DNA from: DATARH01 sp035648415
GTDB taxonomy: Bacteria; Pseudomonadota; Alphaproteobacteria; ATCC43930; CGMCC-115725
Direction of reading: 5' to 3'
DNA: 64,000 bases
Assembly: GCA_035648415.1 (NCBI GenBank)
Contig: DASRLO010000113.1
Location: 1-64,000, forward strand
In this document: positions 1 to 8,652 of the stretch, in pieces
Numbering within the stretch: position 1 is the first letter of the stretch
Layout: every line of letters starts with the position of its first letter
Position numbers and translations under genes: made by a program
Notes under the pieces: model-generated
What the model saw: the letters and a program-made list of their open reading frames with translations, nothing else
Told to the model about the DNA's origin: nothing
The model's database searches: none

Positions 1-207
1 ATGTTCTGCCAGGGGAACTCGGCCGCCGATTACGACCGCGCGGCGCGACCTCGTCGCGGGCGAGCGCGCGGACGCTGTCGAGCAGCTGCCGCCGCTGTCG
101 CCCGAGGAGCGGCAGCTGCTCGACAGCGTCCGCGCGCTCGCCCGCGACGAGGTCGCGCCGCGCGCCGCCGATTACGACCGCGCGGCCGAGTTCCCCTGGC
201 AGAACAT
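1..207. repeat. fold-back inverted repeat at the window edge
   Basis: Bases 1-25 are the exact reverse complement of 183-207. A second block ending near base 90 is the reverse complement of about 112-165, around a loop of roughly 20 bases. Between the two blocks the 14-base string cgattacgaccgcg appears in the same orientation in both arms, so a small inner inversion is nested in the large one. The right arm reads as normal acyl-CoA dehydrogenase N-terminus. The left arm does not. This is the pattern of a chimeric fold-back read or an assembly-end artefact, though a real palindrome cannot be excluded. Confidence 0.8.
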
Positions 208-1243
208 CGCGGCGATCAACGCGCTCGGGCTCAACGCGATGTTCGTGCCCGAGGAATACGGCGGCGCGAGTCTCTCGTACGCCGCCTACCTTGCCTGCGT
301 GCGCGAGATTTCCGCCGCTTGCGCCTCGACCGGGATCATCTGGGCGACCAATTTCCACGCCGCGAAGCCGCTCATCGATTTCGGCGACGAGGAGCAGAAG
401 CGCCGCCTCTTGCCGCGCGTCGCCGCGGGCGCGCTCTGCGCGCTGGCGATCACCGAGCCCGACGCCGGCTCCGACGCGACGCGGATGACCACCCGCTTCA
501 CCCCGGACGGCGATAGCGTCGTCGTCGATGGCGGCAAGATATTCATCACCAACGGCGACGTCGCCGACCTCATCCTGCTGTTCGGCAAGTGGAGCGATAT
601 TCCCGCCGCCGGGGACAAAAACGGCCGCGCCGCGATCACCGCCCTGATCGTCGAAAAAGGCACACAAGGCTTCGCCGTGCTGCGCAAGGAGGACAAGCTC
701 GGCCACCGCGCCTCGTCGACCGCGGCGCTGGCTTTCGACAATTGCCGGGTGCCGCGCGCCAATGTGCTCGGCCAGCCCGGTCAGGGCCTCGCGCTGCTGC
801 TCGCCGCGCTCAACAAGTCGCGGCCGAGCGTCGCGGCGCACGCGCTGGGGATCGCCCGCGCCGCGTTCGACGACGCTGTCGCCTACATCAACGAGCGCCG
901 CCAATCCGGCCGCCGTATCGTCGAGTTCCAGGGCATCCAGTTCCTGCTCGCCGACCTCGCGACCGACCTGGCGATGTGCGAGGCGTGGCTCTGGCATGTC
1001 GCAGGCCTCGTCGACGCCGGCATCTTCGATATCGGGCCGGAAGCCTCGATGCTGAAAATGCGCGCCTCCGATTTGGCGATGCGCGTCGCCACCGAGGCGG
1101 TGCAGCTCCATGGCGGCTACGGCTACATCACCGGCAACCGCGTCGAGCGCCTGATGCGCGACGCCAAGATCACCCAGATCTGGGAAGGCACCAACCAGCT
1201 GCACCGCCAGCTCATCGGCCGCAGCTTTATTGCGCGCAAATAA
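2..1243 (+). CDS. acyl-CoA dehydrogenase (5' end uncertain)
   Basis: FAD-dependent acyl-CoA dehydrogenase that introduces the alpha-beta double bond into an acyl-CoA and passes electrons to ETF. The family signature ITEPDAGSDA begins near base 450. The C-terminal signature HGGYGYITGNR is followed by WEGTNQLHR, whose Glu is at the position of the catalytic base in medium-chain enzymes. The frame stays open to the window edge, so the true start is lost. Good family sequence runs from LSPEERQLLDSVRALARDEV (about base 104) onward, and everything upstream of that lies in the fold-back arm and should not be trusted. The first internal ATG, at 239, is too late because it would remove part of the N-terminal helical domain. 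The substrate chain length cannot be told from sequence. Confidence 0.9.
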   Translation, partial: CSARGTRPPITTARRDLVAGERADAVEQLPPLSPEERQLLDSVRALARDEVAPRAADYDRAAEFPWQNIAAINALGLNAMFVPEEYGGASLSYAAYLACVREISAACASTGIIWATNFHAAKPLIDFGDEEQKRRLLPRVAAGALCALAITEPDAGSDATRMTTRFTPDGDSVVVDGGKIFITNGDVADLILLFGKWSDIPAAGDKNGRAAITALIVEKGTQGFAVLRKEDKLGHRASSTAALAFDNCRVPRANVLGQPGQGLALLLAALNKSRPSVAAHALGIARAAFDDAVAYINERRQSGRRIVEFQGIQFLLADLATDLAMCEAWLWHVAGLVDAGIFDIGPEASMLKMRASDLAMRVATEAVQLHGGYGYITGNRVERLMRDAKITQIWEGTNQLHRQLIGRSFIARK

Positions 1244-1272
1244 AACGGCGCCCGCCGCGAGGCGAGCGCCGT
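1238..1272 (-). terminator. intrinsic terminator of the MFS gene
   Basis: On the minus strand the 7-bp stem ACGGCGC/GCGCCGT (1266-1272 with 1245-1251) is followed directly by TTTTATTT. It lies about 20 bases past the stop of the MFS gene. On the plus strand the stem has no T run, so it acts mainly for the minus-strand gene, although it sits just after the acyl-CoA dehydrogenase stop as well. Confidence 0.7.
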
Positions 1273-1292
1273 CCTATCCGGCGAGGCTTGGA

Positions 1293-2567
1293 TCAGGCGA
1301 CGACGAGGTCGGCCACCATCTCCTTGCCGTGGGTTTCCGGGGCCCATAGCAATGCCAGGACAAAGCTGACGCAACCGCCGACTGTCGCGATCAGCATCGG
1401 CCATGCGAAGCCATAGCCGAGGTCGACCGCGAAGTAGCTCAGCACCGGCGCCAGGATGCCGGCGAAGATCGCGCCCTGGTGGTAGCAGAACCCGGCCGCG
1501 GTGGCGCGCACCTCGGTTGGGAACCGCTCGTTGAGATAGCTCGGGTTCTGGCCGTAGATCCCGCCGCCAAACGCGCCCTGGATGACGAATGCGACGATGA
1601 TCAGCGTCAGGTTCGAGGTCAGCAAATAGAGCGGCGCGATCGGGATCGCGATCAGCGCCGGGATGATCATTGCCCAGCGTCGGCCGATCCGGTCGGCGCA
1701 CCAGCCCCAGAACCCCATGCTGAGGAACACCAGCAGATTGGACCAGAAGATCGGCGCCGCGACCGCCTTGGCGTCAAACCCGAGGTCCTTTTGCAGATGC
1801 GTGGCGAACAGCGAGTTGATCGCGTAATAGACGATAAAGCTGCTCGCCATCCACCAGCACGCGGTCGCCGTGTTGAGCAACAGGCCGGGTTTGAAAATCT
1901 TGACCAGCGGCACGCGAACCTCGCGCTGCTGGGCGCGCTGCAGCTTGCGGTTTTCCGCCCAGATTGCCGGTTCCTTGACGAAAATGCGGACATAGATGAC
2001 CGACAGCGCCGGCAACACGCCGAGCATCAAGAGGCCGCGCCATCCGATCCGGTCGAAGAGGAAGCCGTAGGCCAGGCTCGACAGCATGAAGCCGAGCCCC
2101 CAGGAGCCTTGCAGCACGCCGCTCATAAAGCCGCGCGAGCGGATCGGCCAGGTCTCCATCGCCAGCGCCGCGCCAGCCGGCCATTCGGCGCCCATGAAGA
2201 TGCCGAGCAGCGCCCGGAAGAAGAACAGAAACCAGAAGGTCGGCGAAAACCCCGCAATGAAATTGCAGGCGGAGTATCCAATGATCGAGATCATCAGCGG
2301 CGTCTTGCGGCCGACCCGGTCGGCGAGCCAGCCCGATGCCGTCGCGCCCACCAGCCGCATCCACAGCGTCACCGTGAAAATCACCGTCACCGCGGTGATC
2401 GGTACGTTAAAATCCTTGGCGATCGGAACCATGATCAACAAGAAAATCGTGAAGTCGAACGCATCGAGCGTCCAGCCCAGCCAGGCCGCCACATAGGCCA
2501 GCCACTGGTCTTTCGTCGGCTCTTTCCACCAAGGCAGGGAATGTCCGAGCGTAGCGTCACTCGCCAT
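1293..2567 (-). CDS. MFS transporter, aromatic acid/sialate-lactate type
   Basis: Inner-membrane major facilitator, 424 residues and about 12 hydrophobic segments. The loop 2-3 motif GWLADRVGRK and its second-half counterpart GWCADRIGRR are both present. The DAFDFTIF string in the first helix resembles the acidic motif of the aromatic acid:H+ and sialate:H+ symporter families, which suggests an organic anion driven by protons. The start at 2567 (MASDATLG) is chosen because GGAGG lies 7-8 bases upstream; an in-frame ATG at 2618 lacks such a site. The substrate is not known. It converges on the acyl-CoA dehydrogenase, so a carboxylate taken up for beta-oxidation-like breakdown is possible but only inferred. 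Confidence 0.85.
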   Translation of the reverse strand: MASDATLGHSLPWWKEPTKDQWLAYVAAWLGWTLDAFDFTIFLLIMVPIAKDFNVPITAVTVIFTVTLWMRLVGATASGWLADRVGRKTPLMISIIGYSACNFIAGFSPTFWFLFFFRALLGIFMGAEWPAGAALAMETWPIRSRGFMSGVLQGSWGLGFMLSSLAYGFLFDRIGWRGLLMLGVLPALSVIYVRIFVKEPAIWAENRKLQRAQQREVRVPLVKIFKPGLLLNTATACWWMASSFIVYYAINSLFATHLQKDLGFDAKAVAAPIFWSNLLVFLSMGFWGWCADRIGRRWAMIIPALIAIPIAPLYLLTSNLTLIIVAFVIQGAFGGGIYGQNPSYLNERFPTEVRATAAGFCYHQGAIFAGILAPVLSYFAVDLGYGFAWPMLIATVGGCVSFVLALLWAPETHGKEMVADLVVA

Positions 2568-2805
2568 AATTTGCCTCCATCTGTCCTGTCCGGATGCCAT
2601 GCTGCTTCCGATACCCAATGGAGACTAATTAATGATCTTGCGAAACAGCAACAAATGATTGCGGGGCGCGGCGCGGACAGTGTCGGGAAGCGTCGTCGCG
2701 GCGCCGGGACGGCGGCCCAAACCGGGCCGCGCGGTTTAGACACGGGATCGAATTGGGAGCTGAGTGCGCATAGGAGAACGTCAATTTAGCCGCCGGTGTG
2801 CGCCC

Positions 2806-2833
2806 TTGACGATATCGGCGCGTCAGCTAAGTT
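2806..2833 (+). promoter_or_regulatory. candidate promoter of the DUF992 gene
   Basis: TTGACG (2806-2811) and TAAGTT (2828-2833) are separated by 16 bases and lie 67 bases ahead of the start codon. The -10 match is weak. The rest of the 332-base divergent gap from 2568 to 2899 holds no convincing gene; it must also contain the promoter of the MFS gene, which I cannot pick out. Confidence 0.35.
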
Positions 2834-2899
2834 GTTGCCGTTGCGGCTGCGCCGTCACACGAGGCGCCGTCTGATCGGCTCACAAAGGAGAGCAGCGAG

Positions 2900-3382
2900 A
2901 TGTCGAAATCAATGCGCCTGACCGCCACCGTTTTTTCCGCGATCGTCGGAATCGCAGCGCTGTCGGGGAACGCGATGGCGCAAGCCGGCGTGAATGTCGG
3001 AACCCTGACCTGCAACGTGGCGAGCGGCTTCGGGTTCATCTTCGGCTCGTCGAAGGCGCTCAACTGCACCTTCTCCGGTCTCGGCCGGGCTGAGCATTAC
3101 ACCGGAAACATCACCAAGTTCGGCGCCGATATCGGCTACACCTCCGGCGGCGTGCTGGTTTGGACGGTGGTGGCGCCCGTCGCGATGATGCGCCCCGGCG
3201 CGCTTGCCGGCTCCTATGCCGGCGGGACCGCGAGCGCCACGGTCGGCGTCGGCGTCGGCGCCAACGCGCTGGTTGGCGGCTCCACCAACACGGTCGCGCT
3301 GCAGCCGCTCAGCATCGAGGGCAATACCGGCCTCAACGTGGCGGCGGGGATCGCGGCCATTCAACTTAACCCCGCCCCCTAG
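2900..3382 (+). CDS. DUF992 family secreted protein
   Basis: A 160-residue exported protein. Residues 1-28 form a Sec signal peptide with a hydrophobic core and an AMA/QA cleavage site. The mature part, beginning GVNVGTLTCNVASGFG, matches the alphaproteobacterial DUF992 family, with two cysteines (in LTCN and LNCTF) that could form a disulfide in the periplasm. AAAGGAGAG sits about 10 bases before the ATG. The family has no assigned function. The gene stands alone, followed by a hairpin. Confidence 0.88.
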   Translation: MSKSMRLTATVFSAIVGIAALSGNAMAQAGVNVGTLTCNVASGFGFIFGSSKALNCTFSGLGRAEHYTGNITKFGADIGYTSGGVLVWTVVAPVAMMRPGALAGSYAGGTASATVGVGVGANALVGGSTNTVALQPLSIEGNTGLNVAAGIAAIQLNPAP

Positions 3383-3392
3383 CCAAAGACAT

Positions 3393-3431
3393 CGGCGGCA
3401 CGGAACCGGATTGGCGTCAGCCGTGCCGCCG
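3393..3431 (+). terminator. hairpin after the DUF992 gene
   Basis: A perfect 11-bp stem CGGCGGCACGG/CCGTGCCGCCG with a 17-base loop starts 11 bases after the stop codon. No T run follows, so it is a weak intrinsic terminator at best, or an mRNA 3' stabiliser. Confidence 0.45.
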
Positions 3432-3536
3432 CCCTACCGGCGAATGCAGGAATACTTGTGAACCTCCAGCGTTCGCCGTAAACAGCGAGCGGAGCCCAGG
3501 GCGCTCGGCGCATCGACGGCCCCAGGAGGTTCGCCC

Positions 3537-3692
3537 ATGGTTATCAGCATCGCCCATCTGCAGCCGCTCGTGGCGCTGCTGGCCGGCATCCTGATCCTTC
3601 TGGTGCCGCGCATCCTCAATTATGTAATCGCGGTCTACCTGATCATAACCGGCCTGATCGGGCTCGACATCATCCCGCATTTGTTCCACTAA
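3537..3692 (+). CDS. DUF3096 family small membrane protein
   Basis: A 51-residue protein, almost entirely hydrophobic, with two short membrane segments around LQPLVALLAGILILLVPRIL and NYVIAVYLIITGLIGL. Both sequence and length match the DUF3096 family of small proteobacterial membrane proteins with no known role. AGGAGG lies at 3524-3529, eight bases before the ATG, an ideal ribosome binding site. A longer open frame on the opposite strand (3417-3728) has no such site and is rejected. Confidence 0.85.
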   Translation: MVISIAHLQPLVALLAGILILLVPRILNYVIAVYLIITGLIGLDIIPHLFH

Positions 3693-4016
3693 ATTCGCGG
3701 GCCCGGGACTGGGGCTCGTCCGCGTCACTCCCGGTTGCCCGCCATGCGGTGCAGCTCGTCATAAACCAGCTGATCGAGATCGAGGCCCTCGCGCGAGAGG
3801 CGCTCGCGGTTGCGGGCCGAGTTCTCGCCGGGGATGCGGATTCCGGCGACGCCGGGAGCGCGGGGCACCGCTTTCACGCGCGCCACCAGCGCGCTCACCT
3901 CGCGCTTGCATTGCTCGAGCGAGATCAATAGAGCGTGCTGATGTTTGACGGAATCGGGATTCCCAAAGTTCACGGGGTGTGATTCAAGCTTCCTGCTGGA
4001 GGGGAGGCCAGCATGG

Positions 4017-4391
4017 ATGACTCGACCCTATTCGGAGGATCTTCGGGAGCGGGCGCTGGCGCGGTCTGAGGCGGACGAGACGGATCGGATGATTGCCCAG
4101 GCGCTGTCGATCGCGCCGTCCTGTCTGTCGAAGTGGCGCAAGCTGCGGCGTGCGACCGGGGCGCTCAAGCCGGGCAAGATGAACGGCCACAAGAAGCCGA
4201 CCCTGACCGGTCCGATCGCCGAGTGGCTGCGCGAGCGCCTCAGGGCGGCTCCGTTCACCACGCGCCAGCTTGTCGGTGAGCTGGCAGCGCAAGGGGTCAA
4301 GAGCGACCGGCGGGCCGTGTGGGTGTTTGTCACGGCCGAAGGGCTGAGCTTCAAAAAAAACCGTGCTCCCGGCCGAGCAGGATCGCCCTGA
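4017..4391 (+). CDS. IS630 transposase, N-terminal frame (orfA)
   Basis: A 124-residue N-terminal DNA-binding part of the transposase. MTRPYSEDLRERAL opens a helix-turn-helix of the Tc1/IS630 type (IAPSCLSKWRKLRR), followed by a second winged-helix-like part (FTTRQLVGELAAQG). The ATG at 4017 is preceded by GGAGGGGAGG. The frame leaves the family sequence at a run of eight A (4353-4360), after LSFKK, and stops 30 bases later. Confidence 0.85.
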   Translation: MTRPYSEDLRERALARSEADETDRMIAQALSIAPSCLSKWRKLRRATGALKPGKMNGHKKPTLTGPIAEWLRERLRAAPFTTRQLVGELAAQGVKSDRRAVWVFVTAEGLSFKKNRAPGRAGSP

Positions 4392-4959
4392 CATCGCCCG
4401 TAAGCGCCAGCGCTGGAAAGCCCATCAAGCGCGCATCGCCGCCCATCGCCTGGTCTTTCTCGACGAGACGTGGGTCAAGACCAACATGGCTCCGCTACGC
4501 GGTTGGGGGCCAAGGGGAAAGCGGCTGCCGGCCAAGGTCCCTTACGGCCACTGGCAGACGCTCACCTTCATCGCCGCGCTGCGGCACGACCGGGTCGAGG
4601 CCCCCTTGGTCATCGACGGGCCGATCAACGGCGCGATCTTCACCGCTTACGTCGAGCAAGCGCTCGCCCCCACCCTTCGGCCGGGCGATGTCGTCATCCT
4701 CGACAATCTCGGCTCGCACAAGGGCAAGGCGGCGCGCCAGGCCATTCGCGACAAGGGCGCCCATCTTCTCTTCCTGCCGCCCTACAGCCCCGACCTTAAC
4801 CCGATCGAGCAACTCTTCGCCAAGCTCAAGCATCTGATGCGAAAAGCCGAAGAACGAGCCCACGAAGCCACCTGGCGCAGGGTCGGTCAGCTGCTCGACT
4901 TCGTCGGCCCCAGCGAGTGCGCCAACTACCTCAAAAACGCAGGCTACGCTTCCGTCTAA
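4363..4959 (+). CDS. IS630 transposase, catalytic frame (orfB)
   Basis: A 198-residue DDE catalytic domain. The acidic residues are in FLDETWVKT, VILDNLGSHKG and the final Glu of YSPDLNPIEQLFAKLK. It lies in the +1 frame relative to orfA. With seven instead of eight A at 4353-4360 the two frames would join as FKKTVLPAEQ, the expected family sequence. Expression therefore needs slippage on the A run, or the element is dead through a one-base insertion. The GTG at 4363 is simply the first possible start in the frame; independent translation is unlikely. Confidence 0.85.
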   Translation: MLPAEQDRPDIARKRQRWKAHQARIAAHRLVFLDETWVKTNMAPLRGWGPRGKRLPAKVPYGHWQTLTFIAALRHDRVEAPLVIDGPINGAIFTAYVEQALAPTLRPGDVVILDNLGSHKGKAARQAIRDKGAHLLFLPPYSPDLNPIEQLFAKLKHLMRKAEERAHEATWRRVGQLLDFVGPSECANYLKNAGYASV

Positions 4960-5776
4960 AAACAGCCCGCTCTAGGTCCGGACGGAACGCGATGAAGAGG
5001 TAGCCGTCCTGCGCGCCGGTCACCATGCCGGCGCCGCCGAGCACGCCCAGCGCCTGGACGACCAGCCCGAGCCCGAACCCTTTGTATCCGGCGAACGGCA
5101 AGAGCGCCCCGGCCTGCGCCGCCGCCGGGTCCGTGGTCGGACGCCCGTCGCGGTCGATCGCGACGCCTTCCGGCAAAGCCTCGTGGCGCCGCACCCGCAA
5201 TTGCAGCTCGGTCGCCATAAACGCCGAAGTTCCCATGTCGAGGATCAGCGGCCCCTCCTCCGTCGGGATCGCGAAGGCGATCGGGTTGGTGCCGAGGATC
5301 GGCTTCACCCCGCCCAACGGCGCGACCGCGCCGCCGCTGCTCGCGGTGTGGATCGCGACAAAACCCTCGCGGGCGATCATCTCGACAAAATAGGCGTTGC
5401 GCCCGCTCATCCAGGTGTTGGTCATGCCGACGACAGCAATGCCATGCGCCTGGGCCTTGTCGATCGTCGCCCTCGCCGCGTGGTAGACCGCCAGCATCCC
5501 GTTGTTGTTGCCGCCGTCGTACAGCGCCGAGACCTCGGTCTCGCGGATGAGGCGGATCGGTCCCCGCGGGCGTCCGAAGCGGCGATGCTCGGGAACGTTC
5601 AGCAGCTTGGCGAGCCCGGAATACTCGTAACCGCACAGCGCCGCGTCGATCACATGGTCGGTGACGATGCGGGCTTCCTCGGGGTCGTAGCCGATGCCGC
5701 GCATCGCTCGCTCGCCCAGGGTGCGGGCCTCATCGACGCTCAGATGGACGCGGCCTTCGGGCATCTCGCAATCTCC

Positions 5777-6538
5777 TCACGGTTTGTCCGCAACGTAGAG
5801 TTCGACGGTCGCCTGGTCCGGAATGGCGTCATTCTCGGCGATGGCGCTCTGATAGGGGATGTTGTACCGGCCGAAGGCGTCGATGAGGATTTTCGCCGCC
5901 TCGGGCGCGGCGGGGTTGCGGACATAGAGGCTGATCCCCATCGCCTGCCCTTCGCCCGAAGTCCTGGTCGCTTCCGGCCCATTGGCGTCCCAGCCCGCCG
6001 CACGCAGGATATTGGCAAGCTGATTGGCGTAGGTATAGGCCTCGACGTCGCCGGGTGGGCATGACACGACAGCGCGATAGCTGCCGTATTGGCGCAGGTA
6101 ATCGGCGAGTCTGACCGCGGTCTCGGCATCGACCGACCGGCCCTTCCCGCCGGTTTTCAATGCCGCGATCTGGTCTGCGATGCTGGCGACCTTGGCGCTC
6201 AGCGAGGCTAGCGCCTCGTCGACGCTGTCGAAGTTCGCCGCCGGGCCGTCGTCCGCCGGCGGCGGCAGCGAGCGGGACAGCGTATCCCATTGCGACCAGA
6301 GCCCGCGCAGCGCCGCCGTCTCGCTGGCGAGTTGGTCCGAGGTGGCGGTATTGCCGGCCTGCTGTTGCCAGCGCAACAGCGCCGCCGAGCCCACGCCGCA
6401 CAGCACCACCGCCAGCACCCAGGCGCCCTTCGCCCACAGGCGCCGCGGCAAGATCGCCGCCTCGAACACCGCAACCGCGAGCAGTAGGGCGACCGGCATC
6501 GCCGGCCCCCAGCGCGTCACCTCGCCGATCAACGCCAT
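5777..6538 (-). CDS. hypothetical membrane-anchored protein
   Basis: I do not recognise this 253-residue protein. Residues 1-57 hold two hydrophobic segments (about 13-31 and 38-55), then a helical, coiled-coil-prone stretch (about 60-135: QLASETAALRGLWSQW, ASLSAKVASIADQIAAL). A C-terminal domain of about 110 residues follows, with a pattern like GSYRAVVSCPPGDVEAYTYA, GWDANGPEATR and GISLYVRNP. That domain reads like a soluble alpha/beta domain and would lie on one face of the membrane. It ends 12 bases before the interrupted Ldh2 gene on the same strand, so the two are probably one transcript. Confidence 0.7.
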   Translation of the reverse strand: MALIGEVTRWGPAMPVALLLAVAVFEAAILPRRLWAKGAWVLAVVLCGVGSAALLRWQQQAGNTATSDQLASETAALRGLWSQWDTLSRSLPPPADDGPAANFDSVDEALASLSAKVASIADQIAALKTGGKGRSVDAETAVRLADYLRQYGSYRAVVSCPPGDVEAYTYANQLANILRAAGWDANGPEATRTSGEGQAMGISLYVRNPAAPEAAKILIDAFGRYNIPYQSAIAENDAIPDQATVELYVADKP

Positions 6539-6556
6539 GTGACGCGCTGGTCTTGC

Positions 6557-8605
6557 TCAGACGTCAGGGACGCCGCGCTCGAGCTCCGCGAGCCACGTTG
6601 CGGCATGCGAGTCGGACGGCGCGCGCCAATCGCCGCGCGGCGACAGTGAGCCGCCGGAGGAAATCTTCGGACCGTTCGGGAGCGCCGAGCGCTTGAACTG
6701 GCTTTGCTCGAAAAACCGGGTGAGGAAGACCCGCATCCAGCGCTTGATCTCGCCGAGATCGAAGGCGCGGCGCGCCGCCTCGGGCGTATTGGCCGGCCAC
6801 GCCCCATTCTCCGCATCCTGCCAGGCATTCCAGGCCAGATAGGCGATCTTCGACGGCGCGAAGCCGAAGCGCGTCACGTAGAACAAGGTGAAATCCTGCA
6901 GCGCATAAGGCCCGACAAAGCTCTCGGTCGATTGGATCGCGCCGTCCTCGCCGGCCGGCACCAATTCGGGCGATATCTCGGTGGCAAGAATATCGTCAAG
7001 GATCTTCGTCGTCTCGCCATCCACGTCGCCGTTATAGGCGACAAACCGGATCAGGTGCTGGATCAGGGTTTTCGACACCGACGCGTTGGGATTGTAATGC
7101 GACATGTGATCGCCGACGCCATAGGTGCACCAGCCGAGCGCCAACTCCGACAGATCGCCGGTGCCGACCACCAGCGCGCCATTATGGTTGGCGAGGCGGA
7201 ACAGATAGTCGGTGCGCAGCCCCGCCTGCACGTTCTCGAAGGTCACGTCGTAGTGCTTTTCGCCGCGCCCGGCGGCATGGCCGATGTCGCCGAGCATCTG
7301 GTTCGCCGCCGGACGGATGTCGATCTCGGCGCCGGTGACGCCCAGCGCCGTCATCAGCCGCCAGGCATTGGCCTTGGTTCCCTCGCTGGTGGCGAAGCCG
7401 GGCAGGGTGTAGGCCAGCACGCTCTGCCGCGGCAGGCCGAGCCGGTCCATCGTCCGCGCCGCGACGATCAGCGCCTGCGTCGAATCGAGCCCGCCCGACA
7501 CGCCGATGACCAGCTTCTTGAGCCCGGTGGCGGAGAGTCGTTGCGCCAGGCCCTGCACCTGGATGTTGTAGGCCTCGTAGCAATTGTCGCGCAGCATCGC
7601 CGGGTCGGACGGCACAAACGGAAAGCGCTCGACCCGACGCCTCAGCTCCAGCCGCCCTTCGGGCGCCGCGAACGGGAATTCGATCCGGCGGAACGGCGCG
7701 GTCTGCTCGGCGATCAGCCGCGCATTGTCGCCGAATGTGTTGGTGCGCATCCGCTCCTGGCGAATGCGGCCGAGATCGATATCGGCGACAGCGATCTCCG
7801 GCTGGGCGCTGAACCGCTCGGTCTCGGCGAGCGCATCGCCGATCTCGAAAATCCCGGCCTGCCCATCCCAGGCGAGATCGGTCGTCGACTCGCCGGCGCC
7901 CGCCGCGGAATACGCGTAGGCCGCGAGGCAGCGCGCCGATTGCGAGGCACACAACAATCGACGCATCTGCGCCTTGCCGATGGTGATGTTGCTGGCCGAC
8001 AAGTTGAGCAGGATTTCGGCGCCCGCCGCGGCGCCGGCCGCGCTCGGCGGTTGCGGGACCCACAGGTCCTCGCAGATTTCGATGTGGAAGGTGAAGCCCG
8101 CCGGCCCCGCCGCCTCGAACAGCAGATCGATGCCAAACGGCGCCTCCTGGCCCGCAAGAATCATCGCCGCGCCGCGCACCGCCTCGCCGGAAGTGAAATG
8201 CCGGCGCTCGTAAAACTCGCGGTAATTCGGAAGGGATATCTTCGGCACGATGCCAAGCACCCGCCCGCGATGGATCGCGATCGCGCAGTTGTAAAGCCGC
8301 CCGCGCCAGCGCAGCGGCGCGCCGATGACGACGACCGGCAGCCGGTTCCTGCTCAGCTCGATCAGCCGCTCGATCTGCCCCGCGACGGCATCGAGCAGCG
8401 CATCCTGGAACAGCAGATCGTCGATCGCATAGGCCGAGAGGCACAGTTCCGGAAACAGCAGGATCGCAGCGCCGTCGCGCCCGCCGGCTTCGACAAGCGC
8501 GGCAACCTGATCGGCGTTCTTCGCCGGGTCCGCGACCGTGACCTGTGGCACGCAGACGCCGACGCGCGCGAATTGATGCGAATAGGGCGAGAAGAACTCG
8601 GACAT
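6557..8605 (-). CDS. nadE: glutamine-dependent NAD+ synthetase
   Basis: Last step of NAD synthesis: ATP-dependent amidation of nicotinate adenine dinucleotide with glutamine as nitrogen donor. The protein has 682 residues. The N-terminal nitrilase-type glutaminase carries the triad Glu (FPELCLSA), Lys (VPKISLPNYREFYE) and Cys (EICEDLW). The C-terminal synthetase has the P-loop GVSGGLDSTQAL and the late motif GTGDLSELALGWCTYG. The start is placed at MSEFFSPYSH, as in homologues; a GTG at 8650 would add 15 residues (LAKPKPHASERSGL) that look non-conserved. A perfect 7-bp inverted repeat lies just upstream. Confidence 0.93.
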   Translation of the reverse strand: MSEFFSPYSHQFARVGVCVPQVTVADPAKNADQVAALVEAGGRDGAAILLFPELCLSAYAIDDLLFQDALLDAVAGQIERLIELSRNRLPVVVIGAPLRWRGRLYNCAIAIHRGRVLGIVPKISLPNYREFYERRHFTSGEAVRGAAMILAGQEAPFGIDLLFEAAGPAGFTFHIEICEDLWVPQPPSAAGAAAGAEILLNLSASNITIGKAQMRRLLCASQSARCLAAYAYSAAGAGESTTDLAWDGQAGIFEIGDALAETERFSAQPEIAVADIDLGRIRQERMRTNTFGDNARLIAEQTAPFRRIEFPFAAPEGRLELRRRVERFPFVPSDPAMLRDNCYEAYNIQVQGLAQRLSATGLKKLVIGVSGGLDSTQALIVAARTMDRLGLPRQSVLAYTLPGFATSEGTKANAWRLMTALGVTGAEIDIRPAANQMLGDIGHAAGRGEKHYDVTFENVQAGLRTDYLFRLANHNGALVVGTGDLSELALGWCTYGVGDHMSHYNPNASVSKTLIQHLIRFVAYNGDVDGETTKILDDILATEISPELVPAGEDGAIQSTESFVGPYALQDFTLFYVTRFGFAPSKIAYLAWNAWQDAENGAWPANTPEAARRAFDLGEIKRWMRVFLTRFFEQSQFKRSALPNGPKISSGGSLSPRGDWRAPSDSHAATWLAELERGVPDV

Positions 8606-8652
8606 CAGGCCGGAACGCTCGGACGCGTGTGGTTTTGGTTTAGCCAACACTT

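Larger units (their letters stand above)
3931..4972 (+). mobile_element. IS630-family insertion sequence, 1,042 bp
   Basis: Both ends are defined. Imperfect terminal inverted repeats start GAGCGTGCTG (left) and, read inward, GAGCGGGCTG (right), matching at 19 of 24 positions. The element is flanked by TA on each side (3929-3930 and 4973-4974), the target duplication expected of IS630/mariner-type elements. It carries one transposase split over two overlapping frames and interrupts the Ldh2 gene. Confidence 0.93.
3725..5764 (-). pseudogene. malate/L-lactate dehydrogenase family (Ldh2) gene interrupted by IS630
   Basis: NAD(P)-dependent 2-hydroxyacid dehydrogenase of the Ldh_2/MDH2 fold, split by an insertion sequence at 3931-4972. 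The 5' part (5764 down to 4973) encodes the first 264 residues, including ALYDGGNNNGMLA, MSGRNAYFVE, GTNPIAFAIP, ILDMGTSAFM and PFAGYKGFGLGL. The 3' part (3928 down to 3725) encodes the last 67, including GIRIPGEN and LDQLVYDELHRM. Removing the element and one TA copy restores one frame of 331 residues, close to the family norm of about 340, with no other damage. The insertion is therefore recent. As it stands the 5' part runs on to a stop at 4931, giving a 277-residue protein that lacks the C-terminal region. The gene follows the 253-residue membrane protein gene by 12 bases. Confidence 0.9.

Noticed and set aside
1479..2789. A 436-codon frame antisense to the MFS gene
   Set aside because: Highly charged shadow sequence; the opposite strand encodes a clear 12-helix transporter.
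3417..3728. A 103-codon frame opposite the DUF3096 gene
   Set aside because: The plus-strand small gene has AGGAGG and a family match. This frame has neither.
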